A DNA stretch of 64,000 nt, taken from assembly GCA_965230755.1 (NCBI GenBank), contig CBDDLT010000011.1, positions 1 to 64,000 of the forward strand. The letters run 5' to 3'. Shown in pieces: positions 7,936 to 17,084 of this stretch. Position 1 is the first letter of the stretch. Every line of letters begins with the position of its first letter. This DNA comes from DATFJT01 sp965230755 (GTDB lineage Bacteria; Bacteroidota; Bacteroidia; Chitinophagales; Saprospiraceae). The position numbers and the translations under genes were made by a program. The notes below the pieces were generated by a model. That model made no database searches and was not told where the DNA came from. It worked only from the letters and a program-made list of their open reading frames with translations.

Positions 7936-8349
7936 TTATAGCCGAGTATATTCTGTATAATAACTACATCCATCGGTATCAGGACCACTTGTAATTATTA
8001 GTTTGTCTCCATCGATTTCTATGTCTCCTTGAGAGCAATCAATAAAACATATTTCAATGGTATTGGCATCGATTTTTGTGTAAGAGAAGGTAACTTCATC
8101 AATAAATCCACCTCCGGTTTGAATCAATCGATTCTCCTCAAAAGTAACCATGATGCAATCCGCATCAGCACATCTAACCTCTCCATTCTCAGTATCGTCA
8201 TCGCAACCAGTTGTTCGACTAAAAGATTCTACCCAGGAAGTCCCAGCAAGTTGATCCACGACATCAGTTCCAGAATCGTCGTCATCACAACTGAATAGAA
8301 CAAGGGATAGTCCAGTTAATAGAAGTAGTAGTTTTAAGAAATTTGTCAT
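7936..8349 (-). CDS. Small lipoprotein, lipocalin-like
   Basis: A 137-residue lipoprotein. The signal peptide ends in the lipobox LVLFSC with Cys21, followed by DDDD, an acidic stretch that in Bacteroidota often marks surface export of lipoproteins. The mature part resembles short lipocalin-like proteins: an opening LAGTSWVESFSRTTG, beta strands with CIMVTFEENRLIQTGGG, and IDGDKLIITSG near the end. Five further Cys residues suggest disulfides. The ligand is unknown. It is followed by its own terminator and stands apart from the lipoprotein gene upstream by 67 bases. Confidence 0.75.
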   Translation of the reverse strand: MTNFLKLLLLLTGLSLVLFSCDDDDSGTDVVDQLAGTSWVESFSRTTGCDDDTENGEVRCADADCIMVTFEENRLIQTGGGFIDEVTFSYTKIDANTIEICFIDCSQGDIEIDGDKLIITSGPDTDGCSYYTEYTRL

Positions 8350-8416
8350 AATACTAGTGTTTAAGATAAAGCAACGAAATTAATCAAATACTTGATTAGG
8401 TCAAAAAATGACCAAA

Positions 8417-8782
8417 TTATTCAGGTCGAATCAAAACCATCTGTTCAATCGTCCCCATCCTATTCATTTCGAAGATTAAAGTATCCTGAACCAGTTGTAT
8501 TATCTTCACTTTTTTCTCTGCCTTCCCATCCTCTACGGTATGAAGATTGTCGGCAGCAATCCAATACTTTCCCACCTCTTCACTTCCATTCAATTTGGCG
8601 GAATAGCGTTGTTCATCTGAGAAAGTAAAACTTACGTCTCCTGATCTGATTTGACCATCCGTGACATTTTTCCATTCTACCATTTCCCAGTCTCCTTTCA
8701 ACTGATCTTCATTAAAAGGAGAGGAAGCACAGGACGCGAATATAACTGCTGCGAATATCAATATTGATGCTAGCCTAATCAT
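8417..8782 (-). CDS. Small lipoprotein, lipocalin-like
   Basis: A 121-residue lipoprotein with lipobox IFASC (Cys18). The mature part starts LKGDWEMVEWKNVTDG, the usual opening of short Bacteroidota lipocalin-like proteins, and continues with alternating beta strands (VSFTFSDEQRYSAKL, YWIAADNLHTVEDG, LIFEMNRMG). It overlaps the end of the upstream Bax-inhibitor-like gene by 8 bases, so it is the last gene of the leftward unit 10665-8417. Function unknown. Short inverted repeats at 8382-8413 could end the transcript. Confidence 0.75.
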   Translation of the reverse strand: MIRLASILIFAAVIFASCASSPFNEDQLKGDWEMVEWKNVTDGQIRSGDVSFTFSDEQRYSAKLNGSEEVGKYWIAADNLHTVEDGKAEKKVKIIQLVQDTLIFEMNRMGTIEQMVLIRPE

Positions 8783-9527
8783 TCGAACTAAGTATGGCCA
8801 ACAATCTCAATATTTCTATATACAACCATACCAAAGTAATGATTAAGCCCATTGCGCCAAACCATTCCATATACTCAGGATAGCCTCTTTCAGAACCTTT
8901 TTCGATGAAATCAAAATCCAGAAGAAGATTCATCGCTGCGATTCCAATGATGACCAAGCTAATTCCGATGCCCATTAATCCACCTTCGTGCAAGAAGGGC
9001 ATGCTCATTCCGAAGAAGCTCATAATCCAGCTCGCGACGTAGACCAATAGTACAGCTCCGGTCGCCATGATAACTCCTCTTCTAAATTTGTCCGTAACCT
9101 TGATAATCTCGGTTTTGTACACAAAAAGCATCATGAAAAGTACTGCAAAAGTCAGCATGATTGCTTTGAAGACTAAGCCGCTAAACGCCGCAGCATACAT
9201 ATAGGTAACTCCACCTACAAACAAACCCTCCAAGGCTGCGTACAGTGGTGCTGCCCAAACTGATCTTTGTGGTTTAAAAACTGCTACGAAGACCAATACT
9301 AGTCCTCCTATTGCTCCGCCAAAAGTTAAAATTGGATTGGCTATTTGATAGCTTACTACCGTTGTTGCCAAAAGGATCGCAAACAATATCAAGGATTTAT
9401 TAACCGATCCTGAAACGGTCATCTTTTCTAAGCTTTGATCAGTGTACATTTCTTCTTGTACCTTGCTCATGGCCTTTTCCCCAAAAAAAGGATTGCTACT
9501 CTGATTAAATCTTTTAAATCTGCTCAT
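8775..9527 (-). CDS. Bax inhibitor-1/YccA family membrane protein
   Basis: A 250-residue integral membrane protein with about seven hydrophobic segments between residues 45 and 245, typical of the Bax inhibitor-1/YccA (TMBIM) family. The N-terminus is cytoplasmic and polar (SRFKRFNQSSNPFFGEKAM). Family hallmarks include the closing acidic segments (LLLDFDFIEKGSERGYPEYMEW followed by the last membrane helix). In Escherichia coli the related YccA interacts with the FtsH membrane protease; eukaryotic and Bacillus members leak calcium. Here it overlaps the start of the upstream M48 protease gene by 14 bases, which fits a role in membrane protein quality control, but that is inference. Confidence 0.88.
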   Translation of the reverse strand: MSRFKRFNQSSNPFFGEKAMSKVQEEMYTDQSLEKMTVSGSVNKSLILFAILLATTVVSYQIANPILTFGGAIGGLVLVFVAVFKPQRSVWAAPLYAALEGLFVGGVTYMYAAAFSGLVFKAIMLTFAVLFMMLFVYKTEIIKVTDKFRRGVIMATGAVLLVYVASWIMSFFGMSMPFLHEGGLMGIGISLVIIGIAAMNLLLDFDFIEKGSERGYPEYMEWFGAMGLIITLVWLYIEILRLLAILSSND

Positions 9528-10362
9528 TACCGTATTTTTTTATAGATTCTTGAATTTTTTCCATTCTATTTTCCGGGCTGGGGTGGGTGCTCTGAAATTC
9601 TGGCACATCTCTACCACCACTAGCCTCTTTAAGTATCTTCATAACGCCAATTAACTCCTCAGGATTATATCCCGATTCCATCATTAGACGAACTCCAAAA
9701 TCGTCTGATTCCAATTCCTGATCTCGCCCGTATTTCATCGAGGTATAATTTCCTACAACATTGGCGATTTGCGCCATGGACGGATCCCCTCCAAACAACA
9801 TCATAACACTTTGAACCAAGCCTTGGATAAAACTTGATCTTGCCATTCTCGTTGCTCCGTGTCGGTGAATGACATGTCCTATTTCATGGCCCAATACTCC
9901 GGCCAGTTGATGTTCATTTTCTAATCTGGAGAACAAAGCTGCTGTAATAAAAACCTGACCACCCGGCAATGCAAAGGCATTCACCATATTGGGATCTGCC
10001 AGAAGATGAAAATCAAAAGGGTATTGTGACTTCTGTGCTATGGTATTATCCACTAACTTTTGTCCAACTACATCTACAAATCGCTGTGCTTCCTGATCTG
10101 GATGTAAGCCCCCGTGTTGCTGAGCCATCTGCGGAGCAGATTGCATTCCGATTCCTATTTCTTGTTCCGTGGTCCATTGTACTCGTTGTTCTTCACCAGT
10201 GATGGGATTCGTTTGGGTATTGGTAAAATATTTAAAGGCGTGAAACAAAGCCATTCCCAAGCCAATAATTAGGAATAATTTGAATCGACCTGTACCGACA
10301 CCTCTACCCTTTCTGCTGTAAGGATCTCCGGTGCCACCGTAGTATCTTTTAAAGTTTGACAT
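9514..10362 (-). CDS. M48 family zinc metalloprotease
   Basis: A 282-residue membrane-anchored peptidase. One hydrophobic segment lies at residues about 28-45 (FKLFLIIGLGMALFHAF). The zinc site is HEIGH at residues 159-163, and the third ligand is the Glu in QELESDDFG near residue 217, the pattern of the BepA/LoiP/Oma1 branch of M48. The stretch NAFALPGGQVFITAAL before the zinc site is typical. Such enzymes degrade or rescue misfolded envelope proteins. The gene ends inside the start of the Bax-inhibitor-like gene and is preceded by a small membrane protein gene 3 bases away, so they form one leftward unit. Confidence 0.92.
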   Translation of the reverse strand: MSNFKRYYGGTGDPYSRKGRGVGTGRFKLFLIIGLGMALFHAFKYFTNTQTNPITGEEQRVQWTTEQEIGIGMQSAPQMAQQHGGLHPDQEAQRFVDVVGQKLVDNTIAQKSQYPFDFHLLADPNMVNAFALPGGQVFITAALFSRLENEHQLAGVLGHEIGHVIHRHGATRMARSSFIQGLVQSVMMLFGGDPSMAQIANVVGNYTSMKYGRDQELESDDFGVRLMMESGYNPEELIGVMKILKEASGGRDVPEFQSTHPSPENRMEKIQESIKKYGNEQI

Positions 10363-10365
10363 AAT

Positions 10366-10665
10366 TTATAAAAATTCGATCAACAGTCCAATAATGGTGA
10401 TTCCAAATGCAGCCCAAATAGAATAGTCAATATCAGGAATCTTCTTGATGAAATAACACACAATTACAACAGGAATGGATACTAAGGCGATCAATGCTAC
10501 AAGAGTAAGAAGGGCGATAAAAAATCCTTGAATATATGCTATGAAGGGCAAATGTCCACCTCCGCCTTGCATTACGAAGTAAGTAAAGATAGCCAACATC
10601 AGCACAATAAACAGCCAGCTGATCTTGTCCATTCTGAAATCGATGTTCATTTTCATGTTCCTCAA
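10366..10665 (-). CDS. Small membrane protein of unknown function
   Basis: A 99-residue protein with three hydrophobic segments: about 14-31 (WLFIVLMLAIFTYFVMQ), 40-68 (IQGFFIALLTLVALIALVSIPVV) and 82-98 (WAAFGITIIGLLIEF). I recognise no family. It is the first gene of the leftward unit that continues with the M48 protease and the Bax-inhibitor-like protein, with only 3 bases to the protease gene, which suggests that it works at the membrane with them. Confidence 0.7.
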   Translation of the reverse strand: MRNMKMNIDFRMDKISWLFIVLMLAIFTYFVMQGGGGHLPFIAYIQGFFIALLTLVALIALVSIPVVIVCYFIKKIPDIDYSIWAAFGITIIGLLIEFL

Positions 10666-10707
10666 TTATAATAGTAATGACTAAAAAATAGTTCCTTTTC
10701 GGGAATT

Positions 10708-12534
10708 CTAATAAGCCCGGATATCCTTTTTTTCAAAATAATTAACAAAAGATCGATTCGCAACCTTGTTTCCACCTGGAGTGGGATAATTTCCGGTGAA
10801 ATACCAATCGCCCTTGTGTTTCGGGCATGAATCGTGAAGACCCTCTATGGATTGATAGATGACTTCCACGGGTATATCCAGTTTTTCCGGGGTAAGAATT
10901 TTGGCAATTTCGTCTGAGATCTCTTGGGTCGAAAACAAATCGTACAGATCTTTCACAAAGTTCTCATTAATTTTTTCTTCAAGTGCCTGTAAGCAACGGT
11001 AATATGTCTTTTCGATTTTATCTTGTTGTCCAGATCTGTTCAACAGGTTCTCCAGCGCATTAAACGCAATAAATTGATGGATTTTAGACATGTCAATGCC
11101 GTAGCAGTCTGGGTAACGTATCTGAGGAGCACTAGAAATAACCACAATTCTTTTGGGATTCAATCTTGCAATCATGGTTATAATGCTCTCTCTCATGGTT
11201 GTACCACGAACAATTGAATCGTCCATGATAACCACAGTGTCAATGTGATCCTGAATGATACCGTATGTTACATCATAGACGTGAGACACCATTTTTGTTC
11301 GGACAGAATCATCAGCAATGAATGTTCGCATCTTGGCATCCTTCACAATCAGTTTTTCACTTCGAACCGCGTCCTTTTTCTGTTCGTGGGCAAACTTTTC
11401 CAACTCCTCAATAAGCCCCATGAATGCTGTCTCTGCCGTATTAGGAACATAGGTGAAAACCGTATTCTTTAAATCGTAGTCGACACATTCTAAAACGGAC
11501 TGGACCAAATTTGCGCCGAGTTTTTTTCGCTCTCTATAAATATTGTAGTCCGTTCCTCTAGAGAAATATATTCTCTCAAATGAACAAGACCTCTTTTCTC
11601 CTGGAGTAATAAAAGGCTTGAGTTCAACTCCACCGTGATGTTTAATCATTAGTGCATTGCCAGGAGGCAGCTCCTTAATGGACGAGTGATGCAGATCAAG
11701 CGCCGTCTGAATACATGGTCTTTCCGAAGCAACGACAACAATCTCGTCGTCCTGATAGTAATAAGCTGGTCTAATGCCGTTAGGGTCTCTAATAACAAAG
11801 GCGTCTCCATGACCCATAATTCCGGCGATGACATATCCTCCGTCAAAATTCTTTGTGCTCTTTTCCAGCAATTCCAAAATATTGATCTCGTCGAAAATCA
11901 GATCATTGATCTCCGGGTTTTTGTAACCTTCAGATTTAAAATGCTCATACAGACGGTTGACTTGCTCATCGAGGAAGTGCCCAATCTTTTCAAGCACCGT
12001 TACCGTGTCTGCTTTTTCTTTCGGAAACTGACCGATATTGATCAGCACTTCAAATAGCTCATCGACATTGGTCAAGTTGAAGTTGCCGGCAAGGACCAGG
12101 TTTCTGGTGATCCAGTTGTTGGGTCTAAGAAAAGGATGGCAGGTTTCGATCGTGTTAGAATCGTGGGTTCCATATCTCAAATGACCCAAAATCAATTCAC
12201 CGGTGTAGGGTTTGTTTTTCTTGAGCCACTCACCATCAGTTAATTGCTCATGGCTTAAATCCTGAAAGTGCCGATATATTTGTCGAAATAGATCCTTTAA
12301 ATAGTTTTCCTCGATACTTCGTTTTCTACTGATATATCGATTTCCCGGTTTAGGATTGAGTTTGACAGTGGCTAGACCAGCACCGTCTTGACCTCTGTTT
12401 CTCATCTTTTGTAGAATGAGATTCATTCGATTTAGGCCATATAAACAATCTCCGTATTTATCTTGGTAGTAGTCAAGTGGCTTTAAAAGTCGAATTAGAG
12501 AAACGCCACACTCATGTTTTATAATATCACTCAC
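10708..12534 (-). CDS. purF: Amidophosphoribosyltransferase (PurF family)
   Basis: Cytoplasmic enzyme of the first committed step of purine synthesis, transferring glutamine amide nitrogen to PRPP. The N-terminal class II glutaminase begins at Cys9 (HECGVSL), which would be the nucleophile after removal of an 8-residue propeptide; RNRGQDGAG (46-54) and GHLRYGTHDS (117-126) are family motifs. The C-terminal phosphoribosyltransferase has the PRPP loop TVVIMDDSIVRGTT at 433-446. At 608 residues it is longer than the E. coli enzyme (about 505), with extra segments near residues 60-110 and 550-608; it matches the long form found in Bacteroidota. It stands alone rather than in a pur operon; purN lies 20 kb away. 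Confidence 0.93.
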   Translation of the reverse strand: MSDIIKHECGVSLIRLLKPLDYYQDKYGDCLYGLNRMNLILQKMRNRGQDGAGLATVKLNPKPGNRYISRKRSIEENYLKDLFRQIYRHFQDLSHEQLTDGEWLKKNKPYTGELILGHLRYGTHDSNTIETCHPFLRPNNWITRNLVLAGNFNLTNVDELFEVLINIGQFPKEKADTVTVLEKIGHFLDEQVNRLYEHFKSEGYKNPEINDLIFDEINILELLEKSTKNFDGGYVIAGIMGHGDAFVIRDPNGIRPAYYYQDDEIVVVASERPCIQTALDLHHSSIKELPPGNALMIKHHGGVELKPFITPGEKRSCSFERIYFSRGTDYNIYRERKKLGANLVQSVLECVDYDLKNTVFTYVPNTAETAFMGLIEELEKFAHEQKKDAVRSEKLIVKDAKMRTFIADDSVRTKMVSHVYDVTYGIIQDHIDTVVIMDDSIVRGTTMRESIITMIARLNPKRIVVISSAPQIRYPDCYGIDMSKIHQFIAFNALENLLNRSGQQDKIEKTYYRCLQALEEKINENFVKDLYDLFSTQEISDEIAKILTPEKLDIPVEVIYQSIEGLHDSCPKHKGDWYFTGNYPTPGGNKVANRSFVNYFEKKDIRAY

Positions 12535-12558
12535 AGCTGCAGATGAACTATTAAAGTA

Positions 12559-13794
12559 TTATTTAGAAAAATCCATGTTAAAAGACAGACCGAACAAAAT
12601 TACGGATACTATCAATCCAACCATGAAAATTGTATAACATATATTTAAATATCGGTACTTTTTAGCCAATACCTTACCTAAAAAATATAAATCTCTAGTC
12701 ATGGATGAATAAAGGAAGTCCTGGTCTTTGATCATTTCCATCATACCCCAATGAAAATCACCGAGATCCATTCGATAGAAATTACCAAAGAAAAGTAAGT
12801 TGGTCTTTCTTTCTATAATATCTTTTCTGGAAGCTAGTCCCTCCGTAACCTTTGGTTTAGTAGAAAGTGTAGCAAAAATTATGGCCGCCAAACAGGTGAT
12901 TAAAAGCGAAATTGTTGGAAAAAGAAAAATTTTCTCTGTCACCAAGCGGGGTACCAAAGAAGACACAACAATACTCAAAATGATGGCATTCACAGAGAGC
13001 ATGATATTGGCCTTATTGTCTGCTATCGCACTTAAGTTAATGTGTGTTCTATAGGCATTTCGATACATTGTTTCTACTCCACGTCCTACGGAAAGTTCTC
13101 TCAAAGGATCTTTCGGAGCCGGCAATTTACCCTCCGAAGCGAGTTCTAAGTCCTCCAAATCCTTTGTATCTGCTTGGTCCCATGTTCTAAGAACTCTTCT
13201 CTTTTGTTTTAGAAGTTGGCCTAAGTTTTTTCGCTTTCTCCTGCCGTACAGAGCAGATGCAATCTTGGTGAAATAATCGTGTTGAGACAAAAACTCAATC
13301 TCAAAATCCAGCCATTCTAGTTCGCTCATAATTCTGCCCTGGACTTCCGCCATTTCGTAGCGCAATCTACCACAGCGATTCCAATAGTTTCTTTTACCTA
13401 AATGACTCAAGTCAGCGTCACAAAGAATTTTTTCGATGAGCGTCTGTGGTCTTTGAGGCATCTTGGTCGCTAAAATTGCGGAATAGACATTTTGAACGAT
13501 CGAATCGTCAAGTTTTTCCGCTGTGAGGTATTCTTTAGCGTGATTGGCGCCTCTTAATTCGTGACCATCGGACCCTTCGAAATAGCCCAGATCGTGGAAC
13601 CAGGCTGCCAGAATCAAACTGATTTTGTCTTCTTCCTTTAGATCGTAACTTTCGCTGATCTCGTAGCAGCTATCTACTACATTCTTGATATGCTGAAAAT
13701 CGTGAAAATGATACCCCTCACTAATATTTTCCTCGAAAAACTTTGAGACATATGCTTCAACTTTTTCTAGAAGCAAATCGTATTTATCCATCAT
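12559..13794 (-). CDS. HD-domain protein fused to a Pycsar-type membrane domain
   Basis: A 411-residue two-part protein. Residues about 1-195 form an HD phosphohydrolase-like domain: His35, the His67-Asp68 pair (AAWFHDLGYFEG), His85 and Asp126 (CDADLSHLG) are the expected metal ligands. Residues about 235-411 match the PycTM/DUF5706 effector domain: a helix TMYRNAYRTHINLSAIADNK, two membrane segments (ANIMLSVNAIILSIVVSSLV; ISLLITCLAAIIFATL), a cytoplasmic middle, and a final membrane helix. PycTM proteins are membrane-damaging effectors of the cyclic-nucleotide Pycsar phage defence. No pyrimidine cyclase gene is nearby, so a defence role here is uncertain; the fusion is also found as a solitary gene. 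Confidence 0.83.
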   Translation of the reverse strand: MMDKYDLLLEKVEAYVSKFFEENISEGYHFHDFQHIKNVVDSCYEISESYDLKEEDKISLILAAWFHDLGYFEGSDGHELRGANHAKEYLTAEKLDDSIVQNVYSAILATKMPQRPQTLIEKILCDADLSHLGKRNYWNRCGRLRYEMAEVQGRIMSELEWLDFEIEFLSQHDYFTKIASALYGRRKRKNLGQLLKQKRRVLRTWDQADTKDLEDLELASEGKLPAPKDPLRELSVGRGVETMYRNAYRTHINLSAIADNKANIMLSVNAIILSIVVSSLVPRLVTEKIFLFPTISLLITCLAAIIFATLSTKPKVTEGLASRKDIIERKTNLLFFGNFYRMDLGDFHWGMMEMIKDQDFLYSSMTRDLYFLGKVLAKKYRYLNICYTIFMVGLIVSVILFGLSFNMDFSK

Positions 13795-13830
13795 ACTTCA
13801 GTGACTCAATTTGGAGCAATCAAAGATACA

Positions 13831-15021
13831 TCAATTATTTTTATTATTCGTAGCGGCCTTTTTAACGGCCTTGGCCACATTCCAAGCTACTTGCTCATTC
13901 AAGGACGAGGGGATAATATGATCTTTCGTCGGATGATCAACGCAATTCGCGATGGCATAAGCCGCGGCCATTTTCATATCTGTCGTGATATTTGTAGCCC
14001 GGGCATCCAAAGCTCCCCTGAAAATGCCTGGAAATCCAAGTACATTATTGATCTGATTTGGATAATCACTTCTACCGGTAGAATAAATCAGAGCATTTCC
14101 CTTTTTGGCTTCTTCGGGAGATATCTCAGGAGTAGGATTGGCCAATGCAAATATGATCGGATCCTTTTTCATTCTAAACAAGTAGCTAGAATCCATAATA
14201 TTGGCAATGCTTACTCCGATAAAAACATCAGCATCATCTAAAGCATCGATTAAAGAACCGTGTTTATCCTCTTTATTAGTAAAGTCCAATAGTGCCGCTT
14301 TTGAAGAATTAAGATCATCTCTGTGATGGCTTATTATTCCTTTAGAATCACAAATGATAATATCCTCAACACGATCTGGAAAACGCGAAGCGTCACAATC
14401 CTGTCCCGAAATCAATCTTGCAATTGCTACTCCCGCTGCTCCTGCGCCGTTGATGACAACCTTTAGGTCGTGCATTTTTTTGTCGGCAACTTTGCAGGCA
14501 TTAATGAGCCCTGCTAAAACTACCACCGCTGTTCCATGCTGGTCGTCATGGAATACTGGAATGCCTAAATTCTGTAAGCGTTCTTCGATTTCAAAGGATC
14601 TCGGCGCAGAAATATCTTCTAAGTTAATTCCTCCAAATATCGGTGCAATAATCTGACATGTACGCACGATTTCATCAACATCCTTTGTGTCAAGACAAAT
14701 TGGGAAGGCATCGATATCTGCAAATTGTCGAAAAAGCATGGCCTTACCCTCCATGACAGGTATTGCTGCATGAGCCCCTATATCACCCAATCCCAGTACT
14801 GCCGTTCCATCTGAAATAATAGCTACGCTATTGCTTTTTATGGTTAGATCCCAAACCCTTTTAGGATCTTTCGAAATCTCTATACAAGGTTGTGCCACTC
14901 CAGGACTGTAGACCGTTGATAAGTCATCTTTGCTTCGAATACTCATCTTATTCGAAACTCTAATCTTGCCTTTCAACTGATCGTGCAAGAATACTGCCTC
15001 CTTAAAATAGTCTTTTGCCAT
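13831..15021 (-). CDS. Malic enzyme (NAD(P)-dependent), short form
   Basis: A 396-residue cytoplasmic enzyme that converts malate to pyruvate and CO2. Motifs include the N-terminal MSIRSKDDLSTVYSPGVAQP, the catalytic Lys region GLGDIGAHAAIPVMEGKA, the metal site FEIEERL and HDDQHGTAVVV, and the Rossmann loop VVINGAGAAGVAIARL. It has no C-terminal phosphotransacetylase-like domain, so it is the short type, unlike the approximately 750-residue MaeB form. It is followed by an unrelated membrane-anchored protein gene upstream at 18 bases, possibly co-transcribed. Cofactor preference cannot be read with certainty. Confidence 0.92.
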   Translation of the reverse strand: MAKDYFKEAVFLHDQLKGKIRVSNKMSIRSKDDLSTVYSPGVAQPCIEISKDPKRVWDLTIKSNSVAIISDGTAVLGLGDIGAHAAIPVMEGKAMLFRQFADIDAFPICLDTKDVDEIVRTCQIIAPIFGGINLEDISAPRSFEIEERLQNLGIPVFHDDQHGTAVVVLAGLINACKVADKKMHDLKVVINGAGAAGVAIARLISGQDCDASRFPDRVEDIIICDSKGIISHHRDDLNSSKAALLDFTNKEDKHGSLIDALDDADVFIGVSIANIMDSSYLFRMKKDPIIFALANPTPEISPEEAKKGNALIYSTGRSDYPNQINNVLGFPGIFRGALDARATNITTDMKMAAAYAIANCVDHPTKDHIIPSSLNEQVAWNVAKAVKKAATNNKNN

Positions 15022-15039
15022 CTAAATATTTTGAATTAA

Positions 15040-16041
15040 TTAAGCTAGAATATATAAGTAATAGACACGAACAATATTTTCGGAAAATTGATCAATATTC
15101 CTCGGATCACTTTGAAATTCTTCTATTACCGGTGCTATAGGTTTTACGCCCATTTTTTCGATTAACTGATTGATCGCAGCGTGTGCTTTGGAAATATCTT
15201 TATAATTCCCCTTAAATGTAGTCGAAACCGTCTTATGAGCAGGAATGTCTATGGTTTCCAGATTGGATTTATTTTTTAGTTCAGGCATGTCGCTTGCCAT
15301 TATGGATCGCGTTGTAGCATTTTCTTCATTCCATTCGTAGTATAAGGCGTAGTTCTTAGTCTCAGTATTGACGTCAGTATTTCGAAGTATCGATGCGAAA
15401 GAACTTTTGATAATATCACTTGCATCGCCTTGCGTTATATTCTTTTCTGAGCCGTAAAGTCTTTTTTTGTCGAAGTTTTGAAAGCTAAGTTTAAAGCCGT
15501 CTATTTCGATACCAGTTTTCATGATTTCTTCACATTCGGAAGACATTTCATCTAATAATAAGGAAAGTATCTCTGAGCCGCCTTGCCCCTGAAAGTACAT
15601 CAATATATTATAGGGTACCTTAACTTTGGTAGTGAGCTTGGCGTCGAGTCTTGTTCCGTCATTTTCTTCCGAGAAATTCCATTCCATATTAGCTTTTGCT
15701 CGTTTGTGCAACTGTAGATCATAAGTGGTTTGATAGTTGGGTTGAATAGACGAGACTTCCATTCTACCTCCGCCCTCCTTCGGTCCCCAAAAAATTGTAG
15801 CCCCTTCACCCTGTTTTTTGTCTCCCAATCGAAACCGGGTTTTGGCCATAGCAGAAGATGAATTCGCCATCATCTGACTCAATTGTTCCAGATCTCCACT
15901 TAAATAACTCATGAATTCTACCGGGACATTGACATTTTTATTGGCCTTAAAAGTATACTCCTTGGGCAGAATTAAAGCAACGGCCATAAGCAGTAATAAC
16001 AGTATGCCAATAAGAATAAATAGATACTTAAGTAATTTCAT
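15040..16041 (-). CDS. Membrane-anchored SRPBCC / GyrI-like ligand-binding protein
   Basis: A 333-residue protein. Residues 5-25 form one hydrophobic anchor (YLFILIGILLLLLMAVALIL). Residues about 30-175 look like an SRPBCC (polyketide-cyclase-like) fold: opening PKEYTFKANKNVNVPVEFM, central GEGATIFWGPKEGGGRMEV, closing helix LSLLLDEMSSECEEIMK. Residues about 180-333 resemble a GyrI-like effector-binding domain (IPAHKTVSTTFKGNYKDI, then LIEKMGVKPI). The combination is common in Bacteroidota and probably binds a small hydrophobic ligand at the membrane; the ligand is unknown. It reads leftward 18 bases ahead of the malic enzyme gene, with no sign of shared function. Confidence 0.78.
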   Translation of the reverse strand: MKLLKYLFILIGILLLLLMAVALILPKEYTFKANKNVNVPVEFMSYLSGDLEQLSQMMANSSSAMAKTRFRLGDKKQGEGATIFWGPKEGGGRMEVSSIQPNYQTTYDLQLHKRAKANMEWNFSEENDGTRLDAKLTTKVKVPYNILMYFQGQGGSEILSLLLDEMSSECEEIMKTGIEIDGFKLSFQNFDKKRLYGSEKNITQGDASDIIKSSFASILRNTDVNTETKNYALYYEWNEENATTRSIMASDMPELKNKSNLETIDIPAHKTVSTTFKGNYKDISKAHAAINQLIEKMGVKPIAPVIEEFQSDPRNIDQFSENIVRVYYLYILA

Positions 16042-16344
16042 GAAATACTCAATTTAGCACATGATACTGATTTATCTGCTATTGGAGGTAATTTGAAATG
16101 AGTTGATAAATGTAGAATCCCGACAATTAACCCAATCCGGTCCTTTAAAGAAATTGTCCGATCAAGAATTCATTTTGTTTTACCATGGCCAAGGTTTTGA
16201 AAACATAATTATTGGCGAATTCAAAAATAGGTAGACTTGCGATGAGCTGTAACTTTATGATGTTATTACTATCGAATGGCGATAAATTCTCTTGAAAATT
16301 TGTGCTTGATCATAGACTTGAAACTTCTACCTAAATCTATGCGA
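16042..16344. other. Intergenic region without a visible gene
   Basis: About 300 bases between the CDF transporter gene and the SRPBCC gene, both leftward. No ORF, RNA gene or clear terminator is visible. I looked specifically on the minus strand for remains of a CDF C-terminal domain after the stop of the 16345-17022 gene and saw none. Confidence 0.4.
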
Positions 16345-17022
16345 CTAATGGTGATGATGCCCGTGGCCACTGCCATGATGATGCCCTTCGTGACCTGTTT
16401 CCATGTCGAGTAGAACGGAACCTGAATCTTTTAATAATCCTATCGACCATTTAATAATGACCAATGAACTAATGATGGCGGCAATGGTATCAACAAAAGG
16501 AATGTCCCATATCATAGCAGCGATCAACCCTACAATAGCTGAAAGACTCGTCAATGCGTCAGCAATGACATGAATGTATGCTGCGCGGATATTATGATCC
16601 GAATCTTCATGTTTGTGATGCAAGAGAAAGGCACTTACAATATTTACCATCAATCCAATGCATGCGACCATAATGGCCTCATTGTACACAATTTCAACCG
16701 GGCTGATTAGCCTGGTCACTGCTTCAAACATGATTACTATGGAAAATATTAAAAGCATTAACCCGCTGCTATAACCGGACAGTGAAAGAATCTTATCTGA
16801 ATTACCTTTGAATTTATCGCTCTTCGACGTTCTGCGCACCAAAACATAAGCAAGCCAACTCAGTCCTATAGCTAACACATGAGAACCCATGTGAATGCCG
16901 TCAGCAAGTAAAGCCATAGAATTTGTGGTGATTCCAAATACAATTTCTACAATCATGGTGACCGCAGATAACAAAACCACCCACAAGGTTTTAGCTTCTT
17001 TCTTTTTATGCTGTTCTGCCAT
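16345..17022 (-). CDS. Cation diffusion facilitator transporter lacking the cytoplasmic domain
   Basis: A 225-residue inner-membrane metal exporter of the CDF family. Six hydrophobic segments are visible. The metal-site motifs are SMALLADGIHMGSH in helix 2 and HVIADALTSLSAI in helix 5; HMGSH is typical of the DmeF-like (Co/Ni) group. His-rich sequence occurs between helices 4 and 5 (HHKHEDSDH) and at the very end (EGHHHGSGHGHHHH). Usual family members have about 300 residues with a cytoplasmic C-terminal domain; here the chain stops soon after helix 6 (LLKDSGSVLLDME) and the His-rich tail replaces it. It lies 62 bases downstream of the MneA-like gene and is probably co-transcribed. Confidence 0.88.
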   Translation of the reverse strand: MAEQHKKKEAKTLWVVLLSAVTMIVEIVFGITTNSMALLADGIHMGSHVLAIGLSWLAYVLVRRTSKSDKFKGNSDKILSLSGYSSGLMLLIFSIVIMFEAVTRLISPVEIVYNEAIMVACIGLMVNIVSAFLLHHKHEDSDHNIRAAYIHVIADALTSLSAIVGLIAAMIWDIPFVDTIAAIISSLVIIKWSIGLLKDSGSVLLDMETGHEGHHHGSGHGHHHH

Positions 17023-17084
17023 TATACATTTCTAGCGATGTACAGTTTCTTATGATTGCCTCTTTTATTTAAGTAAGCCATAAT

